Source: Owenia fusiformis (Eukaryota; Annelida; Polychaeta; Sabellida; Oweniidae). Taken from it: DNA of 64,000 bases. The notes under the pieces were generated by a model. It saw only the letters and a program-made list of their open reading frames with translations. It searched no databases and was not told where the DNA came from. Position 1 is the stretch's first letter; each line of letters starts with the position of its first letter. The position numbers were made by a program, and so were the translations under genes. The DNA lies in NCBI GenBank assembly GCA_903813345.2, contig CAIIXF020000007.1, positions 33,696,538-33,760,537 of the forward strand, read 5' to 3'. This document shows positions 57,840 through 64,000 of this stretch, one piece after another.

Positions 57840-59720
57840 TCCTATGGGCCGTTAATGGTCTGGGGTTAATTACATATATTTTAGCAATATTTTATTTATG
57901 ATGTAATTGTTTTATACATGTATTTATTATATACAACACTCTAATATTATATGGCAGATAATTATCAACTTGTATCATGCCTCCACAGTCCACATTCCAG
58001 TAATCAAGTTTTTGAGATCATAAATGTAGTAAAAGTTTCATGAAATTTCAGAAACTCCATACTTTTTGAATTCCTGATCCAATCTAACCCAATCCACAAA
58101 ATTTACACGAAACCAATCCACTTGATCCAATCCATATTTGAATGCTTACCACCAAAAATGGTTTGATGATAGTCAAAAAGATGTTTCTTCACAAAAAATC
58201 AAAGAATAAATGGTACGCTCACATTAAACATATCCTTGATAATATTGACAATTTGACATAGATTGATATAATACAGTTGACTGACCTAACCTCTAAGAAT
58301 CGTTTCATAAAACTGGTGAGGCAGAAGTCAACAAAATCTTCATCTAGACAAAATCCGAGATTTAATAACAAACTAAGGACTTACAGTATATTTTTAAACC
58401 ACAATTGACTTTAGAAAACTACACAAAATGTACATGTAGTAGAGTAAAATTCACAAAACTATGTATAAGTTTTCAAGGTTTGAAAAAGTCTCAATGATGT
58501 TTGCCTCCGAGAACATAATTTTTTCTTCTTAAACAGGCAATGCGCCTATTTTTGAAGGAAAAGGACAAAATGTTATTTGAGACATATTACTCACACACTC
58601 AATCAAATATGATAAAAACTTTAATTTGGCTCAATACTGAAGTGAAAAAAATTACAAGCATAGAAAACAGCATTTAAAGTTCAGAGATCAAAAGAAGTGA
58701 ATAACCACTTTTCACAAAGTGTATGTTTTAAATAACTCTTGAATTAAAAAATGGCATATGGTTGAAAATCTTATCAAAAATGAATGTGTAATTAATGCAA
58801 ACAATGATGCCATCTTTCAATGGCATTGCTAAAAACTTGAAATATATAAATTGATAGATCAAAAATATTTTTTCAAGATCTAGGGTCAACTCTGATGTGA
58901 TCTGTTTGAGCTGTTTTTGGTGTCAAATGAAAGATCGGGTACTTATTATCCATTGGAAATACTATGAAGATCAAATGTAAGACTTCATTTACGCATTTTA
59001 CGCATTTTGATGGAACTAGATAACAGCAACTCCGAAGATTCCTTCTCCTCGCATTTAGTCTATTCAAACCACATAATTGACCAGTTGAAAAATGTTGGTT
59101 ACATTCACATGGCCGCGGGTGGAAATAACCGGGGGGAAATAACTAGAAAAAAACTCGTGCTTTGCTTGAGATACTGTTAACATATTATCTGAGAGTTAAA
59201 TGCCTTGCCAAGAGCATGCACATGAAATTAAATATGAAATACATCATATTCCTTAGATAAATCTTTTTAAACCTATATCACAATTTCTGCTTCAAACATG
59301 ACAACGTACAGCTAAAGTGTACACCTGTATATTTTGTCACTATACATTGTCAATGGTTAGGCATGCTTAAACGTATTACTATGCCAAAACTCCTCTGAAT
59401 AACCCCCATGCATACATATTTCCCAATATGATACATAAGTAACTTATGTACAGTGCACTGGTGGGCACATAATCCTAAAAAAACCATTATTACATGTACA
59501 TGTTACATTCTACATGCCCTTGCCTAACTGAAGTGATTGGAGGTAAACCATATAGAAACATTAAAGAATGCGAAAATGTGACAGAAAATCAAACAAGAAT
59601 AGCACCACAACTTTTGTAAATTGTAATTGTATAGTAGTACTACAGTAGATGATAATTACATTGAAATGTCATTGAAAGATGCAATTTATATCTCCCACAT
59701 TTAATGATCTTATACATATA
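57840..59720. other. Noncoding, nothing recognised
   Basis: AT-rich; no arrays or hairpins of note and no open frame with domain similarity. Confidence 0.4.
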
Positions 59721-60951
59721 CAGTAAAACCTGTCTAATCCGAACACCCATGGGACCAGCCAAAAGCGTTCAAATTGGCAGGTGTTCACATTTCGAGGATA
59801 TTGTTGAAGGGGGGGGGGGATTTTCATTGTTCAGTCCACTATATTGAACACTTAATACTAAGTCAGAAAACAATACATGTTGTTGATGAGTTTATTCTAC
59901 AATAGGCCTATAGCCTATATGCTATTTTTATTTACATTTTGAACAATTTCATTATTTTAGTAAAAATAACTTATATTTTGGCAAAAACTTTGTAATACAC
60001 TGACAGTATAAGTATATGATAGTCTCGTACGAAATCTTACGCTTCTCAAATGACTTATCCCATATTATGGTTATATAGCACTGCTTTACTTTTGCTTGAA
60101 AAAGTCCTTCATTGTTGTTTGTTTTTTGGCACTTTTAGTATTAGCAATATTTGAGGAGACATCGTCTTCAAGTAAAAAGATGTATAATCCTCCCTTTTTA
60201 GGAGGCATTTTAGTGATAGGATATTACGAAGTTGCATTTTTTCTCTTTCTCGTGAAATTTTGTCTGCAATTGTGTCTGTGTTGTCTTTGTGATTATAAAA
60301 CATTTACTGATTGAATCTTAGCTATCATAACAAACCCATGGGATATAAAACATCTAAGACCTGTTCATAATCCAAATCAAAAACATCCAGTTAATTTACA
60401 ATAAGGATAAACCAATTATCTCCCAGATTCTCACCTTTCTCTTAATCCAAATCAAAAACATCCAGGTAATTTCTAATAATGATAAATCAATTATCTTCTT
60501 GATTCACACTTTTCTCTTAATCCAAACATAAAACATTCAGTTCTTTTCTAATAGGATAAACCAATTAACTCCTGTATTCACACCTATTCAAATCACCCTG
60601 TTGTTTTCCACAAATAAGGGATGTCACTGAGACTAAATAAGTTAATTAGGACAGTATTGGATCTTTGATTACATTGTACATGTATATGTAAAGATAAACA
60701 ACAACTATAGCATTGACTCAATATGTGGCTATTATTGAAATGTCCAGACATTTGATTTCTGATAAAAATGTTCAGATTAGACAAGTCACTTTTTCATATC
60801 TGGTTGTTCACTGTTCAGATTAGAAGGTGTTCAGATTTCAAGGTTTATTTAACATGGGAGTCAATGGTAGGAAAAAATGGGACCAAAAAAAAAGTGTTCA
60901 AATTGGAAGGTGTTCGGATTAGCCAGGTGTTCAGATATACAGGTTTTACTG
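59721..60951. mobile_element. Pogo/mariner-type MITE, TA duplication (1.2 kb)
   Basis: Ends CAGTAAAACCTGTCTAATCC and TTCAGATATACAGGTTTTACTG, flanked by TA. Subterminal repeats of GTGTTCAGATT/GGTGTTCGGATTAGCC type cluster at both ends. The middle has three tandem units of about 70-75 bp (60367-60580). A TTG-started hydrophobic frame at 60096-60314 is not convincing as a gene. Confidence 0.7.
60367..60585. repeat. Three tandem 70-75-bp units inside the MITE
   Basis: Each unit has TAATCCAAATCAAAAACATC, then a GATAAACCAATTA block and a TTCACACYTTTCTCT block. Noncoding. Confidence 0.75.
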
Positions 60952-61051
60952 TATTGCCAAAATGTCAGTATAGTAATTTCGGAGCAAATGTCTAAATTGA
61001 TATGCTTTATGTTTCTTCATACATGTTGAACAACACAGTACTTAGTCATTT

Positions 61052-61095
61052 CTATGAAGAATCATAATCTTCTGATTCCACTGGAATTGCAAATT
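61052..61095 (-). CDS. Candidate alternative last exon of the transporter
   Basis: Minus-strand acceptor TTTCTTTCCCCAG precedes a short frame FAIPVESEDYDSS-stop. The acceptor is strong, but joining it in frame would need the weak donor GGAC|GTGCAA inside the last codons of the main frame. It may instead be part of a 3'UTR intron or chance. Confidence 0.2.
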
Positions 61096-61117
61096 CTGGG
61101 GAAAGAAAGAATGTAGG

Positions 61118-61123
61118 TTTAAT
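61118..61123 (-). terminator. Possible polyA signal ATTAAA (transporter)
   Basis: Variant hexamer about 305 bp past the transporter stop in the direction of transcription; no AATAAA is closer. Confidence 0.25.
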
Positions 61124-61426
61124 ATAAACTAAACAATAATGAAATGCAAAATCAATGAACTATATACAGAAAATATACCATTCTTTGGAAATAATCAAAA
61201 ATAAAACATGCAGATTTTTCATAAAACTTTGTTTACAGTTCACTTTTAAGTATAAATCATTCTAACATTTAAATTCCAATTATGGGTATGTATTACATCA
61301 AGTTTCAAGACAAGTAACTTTCAGAAATAAACACATTGCTGGTCCGACATCATCTACCTTTTCTCACCCTGTACTGCCATATGGTTTACCTCCAATCACT
61401 TACTACCTGGATGTTCCCAATTTAGA

Positions 61427-62794
61427 TTATATTCCCCTCATTGCACGTCCAAGGAAGTATAGCTCAATGTCCTCCAAGGATTTACCTTTTGTTTCTGGCA
61501 CAGTTTTCCACACAAAAATAGTGGCAATAAAGCAAAATAATCCAAACAACCAAAATGTCCCATCCTGTCCCAGAGATTCTTGCATTAAAATGAACTGCTT
61601 TGTGATGATGAAACCCACAAGCCAATTGGTGAAGCATGAAATGCTACTAGCTGTTCCACGTGCCCTTACTGGGAAGATTTCTGAATTCATCAACATTGGA
61701 ATGGGACCCCAGCTAATCGCAAATGACATTGTAAACAACACAAGGCTCCCAACAGCTACCCAACCAGCCTCTGATTTGACATGGTAGAAACCGCCAAATA
61801 TAAAACATGCTATTGTCATCCCAAGTCCACCAATTTGAAGCAGTGTTCTTCTTCCAGCTCTGTCTATTATTAAAGAAGAGAATAATGTTCCAATCACTTG
61901 AACAGCACCAATGATTACTGTGGATTGATTTCCATTCTTAAATCCAGCACTCTCAAATATTGTTACTGTATAAAACATAACAATGTTTATTCCTGTCATT
62001 TGTTGAAAAATCATAAGTCCAATAGCAGCTTTTAATGGCTGATATAGTTCTGGCCGTTTGAATTCTCTCCAAGACATGGTTTCATTAGGGTCCATACTGT
62101 CCTCAATATCACGATACTCGTCTTCAATGTCACTCTCTGGACCTCTCAACCAGGTCAACACTTTCAATGCATCCTGTTTACGATTTTTGAGTGCATACCA
62201 TCTTGGTGTCTCTGGCATAAATAGCATCAGTAGAAAGCTTAGGAGGGGTGCTACAATTCCAATATTTGCCAGTTGTCGCCATGACACATACATTCCACAT
62301 ACATAAACAAACATGATTCCGAATGTCACAGATAATTGTACACATGTCCCTAACGCACCTCTGATCTCTTTAGGAGCCATCTCTGAAATGTATACTGGAG
62401 TGCAAGACATAATCATTCCACATCCCATTCCACAAAGAATTCGACCGATGTAAAATGTTGTCACATTCATTCCTGCAGATATAAACGACCAGCCACAAAT
62501 GAAAGGAATGCTAGTGAAGATAAGGGCTCTTTTTCGTCCATATTTTTCCATTACAAATGCAACGAAAGGGCTCCCCAAAACGCCTCCTATTGACATTAGC
62601 GATGCAAACCATGTTGACTGCTCCTCGTTTAGAAAACCCCAGGCTATAAGTGAAGGGTTTGCCGGTGAGCTATACCCAATTACATAACCGAACGACAATG
62701 GCCCAAGGAAGGCGCATAATGATGCAATGATGAGATTCCGTTTATAGGCATTACTTCGAGAATCAACAAGTCGTATTCCATCATTTTGTATCAT
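61427..62794 (-). CDS. SLC2/Tret1-type facilitated sugar transporter (intronless)
   Basis: 455 aa, single exon, complete. A plasma- or organelle-membrane 12-helix MFS permease for hexoses or trehalose, family class III (GLUT6/8, Tret1). Motifs: YGRKR after TM2 (85-89), YISEMAP...RG (135-146) at TM4, PETPRW (194-199) after TM6, a charged central loop (200-250), QQMTGIN in TM7 (264-270), DRAGRR (311-316), GPIPMLMNSEIFPVRARG (363-380) and PETKGKS (433-439). The start ATG at 62794 gives a cytosolic N-terminus of about 20 residues. The C-terminus is short, ending AMRGI. No polyA AATAAA lies near; ATTAAA (minus) is at 61123. Lack of introns suggests a retrocopy or ancestral intron loss. Substrate cannot be told from sequence. 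Confidence 0.92.
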   Translation of the reverse strand: MIQNDGIRLVDSRSNAYKRNLIIASLCAFLGPLSFGYVIGYSSPANPSLIAWGFLNEEQSTWFASLMSIGGVLGSPFVAFVMEKYGRKRALIFTSIPFICGWSFISAGMNVTTFYIGRILCGMGCGMIMSCTPVYISEMAPKEIRGALGTCVQLSVTFGIMFVYVCGMYVSWRQLANIGIVAPLLSFLLMLFMPETPRWYALKNRKQDALKVLTWLRGPESDIEDEYRDIEDSMDPNETMSWREFKRPELYQPLKAAIGLMIFQQMTGINIVMFYTVTIFESAGFKNGNQSTVIIGAVQVIGTLFSSLIIDRAGRRTLLQIGGLGMTIACFIFGGFYHVKSEAGWVAVGSLVLFTMSFAISWGPIPMLMNSEIFPVRARGTASSISCFTNWLVGFIITKQFILMQESLGQDGTFWLFGLFCFIATIFVWKTVPETKGKSLEDIELYFLGRAMRGI

Positions 62795-62799
62795 TTTTA

Positions 62800-63260
62800 A
62801 TCGTCAACGTAATGTCATATAAAATTTAAAAGGAACGTGAACTGCTACACGTTAGAAGTTTACAAACACATTCCTATCATGCTAGAAGTGATTTCAGAAT
62901 AAAATTAGATACAAAACATTTATATTTCGTGGAATAAATATCATATATATCAATACATTGGCCTGATGTAAGCTAATATTATCATACAAGAATACAAACA
63001 CATATAACTCAGTTTTGAAATGTAATAGCGTGATCGGACTGTGTACTCGAAGAAGTAGGTCAAAACAAAAACATGTAGATAACAATTGTTTTATAACTAT
63101 CCTGCGTATCCAGACTAACAGTAAGTATATATCATATCATATCAATATTTATTTCAAGTCGGATAATTTTTGTACAATAAACATTAGCACAAGCGCTATT
63201 GACCGACATATAGACATAGAAATCTTTAAAATAAAATTAAACATGTTAGACTAGGTACAG
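62800..63260. other. 5' flank of the transporter, no recognised elements
   Basis: AT-rich. No convincing TATA box, exon or repeat was identified upstream of the start codon. Confidence 0.4.
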
Positions 63261-63266
63261 TGTTAT

Positions 63267-63682
63267 TGTTAAGGTACAGCTGGAAAGTAACATTTTGGTA
63301 AAAAATTGCTATACCAGCACATGTTATTTTCTGGTACAAAATAAAGTATGAAGACATGTATCAATTTCCTTGCTTTTTCAGGAAAGTATCATTACATTGT
63401 CTTCTTTTAGAATATCTGGTAGGCGTTCAAATGGAACTCCAGGGAATTCTGATATTTCACACTTTCTGTTTTTCCAAATTTTCTTTCAAAGTTTCCAGAC
63501 AACACAGGAGCTACCATTGACCTGTTTCCAGGTTTACTAAAAGTAGACAGTGTAATGATACTTTCCTGAAAAAAGGAAGGAAATACACGCATGCCTTCAT
63601 ACTTAATTATGTACCAGAAAATAACATGTGCAGGTATAGCAATTTTTTACCAAAATGTTACTTTCCAGCTGAACCTTAACAA
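63267..63682. mobile_element. Foldback MITE with GTTAAGGTACAGCTGGAAAG arms
   Basis: The left arm at 63267 and the right arm ending 63682 are reverse complements over about 140 bp with scattered differences (ACAGCTGGAAAGTAACATTT and its complement). The short minus frame at 63407-63592 lies in the palindrome and is not coding. Confidence 0.75.
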
Positions 63683-63689
63683 GATAAAT

Positions 63690-64000
63690 ACTAGAATTGT
63701 TTTCATGGCCTGAGTTCGTCGCTAACTTATTTATACATCTGAGATTTGTCATGGCTCCAGAGGCGCATCACCAAGCATTAAAAACCCTAGGCAAGCTGAG
63801 ATTCTGAAAAACAACGGATCTGTTGTTTTTGCTTTTTCTCGGAGCTCCTTACCTTAATCTTTAAAATTTTTGGACCACTATGTAGCAACGTTATTTGTCT
63901 TCAAAATGACCCTAGTTGTAATCATGTTTATCCAGCAAATTATATCAAGAAGTGTCTTTGTATTTTTCAGGTGAGAGAAAGTCGAATTCTCAAAATTGTA
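63690..64000. other. Noncoding tail of the window
   Basis: No open frame, repeat or splice-bounded exon that I can support. Confidence 0.4.

Noticed and set aside
60096-60314. Signal-peptide-like hydrophobic frame starting with lysines
   Set aside because: The first codon is TTG, not ATG, there is no splice or promoter support, and it lies inside a TA-flanked MITE.
55000-61000. Bursicon beta subunit gene, looked for because the subunits often travel together
   Set aside because: No CYCC, CxGxC-SQV or CxCxxC pattern with splice sites was found on either strand by eye.
61467-62687. Plus-strand frames opposite the sugar transporter
   Set aside because: Antisense shadows of a strong MFS coding sequence.

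Overview
This is AT-rich, intron-bearing animal genomic DNA, dominated by transposon-derived and tandem-repeat sequence. Genes occupy only a few kilobases. The best taxonomic clue is a pigment-dispersing-factor (PDF) precursor whose 17-residue amidated peptide resembles molluscan cerebrin (LPDL core) as much as arthropod PDH. With a bursicon gene, a Penelope-like retroelement and many foldback elements, this suggests a marine lophotrochozoan (mollusc, brachiopod, phoronid, nemertean or annelid). That placement is inference; no marker fixes the species.

Genes. Four loci are supported. (1) A cysteine-rich exon at 6179-6374 (+) with the prokineticin/astakine (colipase-like fold) pattern, flanked by good splice sites, with a candidate last exon at 7098. 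(2) A complete PDF/cerebrin gene (+): TATA box 40753, noncoding exon 1 ending 40836, signal-peptide exon 45294-45407, peptide exon 45855-45998, polyA signal 46122. (3) A complete bursicon-alpha-type cystine-knot hormone gene (-): exons 55051-55015 (tentative), 54813-54579 and 46810-46636; the joined frame is 148 aa with the family's 11 mature cysteines. It converges tail to tail on the PDF gene. (4) An intronless 455-aa SLC2/Tret1-type sugar transporter at 62794-61427 (-). Most of these exons are too short to appear as long ORFs and were found from splice sites and cysteine or dibasic patterns.

Repeats, left to right. 1-5935 is a giant foldback with arms of degenerate pentamer (TRCAR)n satellite. 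8690-9317 holds a decayed Penelope-like RT fragment. 9344-12543 carries two + copies, and 23078-40201 nine head-to-tail - copies, of an element with Helitron-like ends (A|TC...hairpin...CTAG|T). Every copy carries a perfect nuclear-receptor DR1 motif, and the array stops about 550 bp before the PDF TATA box. 12836-15270 is a foldback element with a mariner-type MITE inside it. 15.4-19.4 kb is rich in palindromes. 21745-22415 and 52478-54366 are relics of one mariner/IS630-type family. The PDF first intron carries another foldback (42139-43689). Bursicon intron 2 (about 7.8 kb) is a nested stack: minisatellite, 145-bp satellite, MITEs, and two related foldback elements (47233-48246 and 52538-53895), each bounded by a perfect 8-bp target duplication. 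59721-60951 is a pogo/mariner-type MITE.

How the genes relate: PDF and bursicon are both secreted neurohormones acting through G-protein-coupled receptors, and the prokineticin-like exon also predicts a secreted signal. Their physical linkage may be a real cluster or chance. No tRNA, rRNA or CRISPR was recognised.
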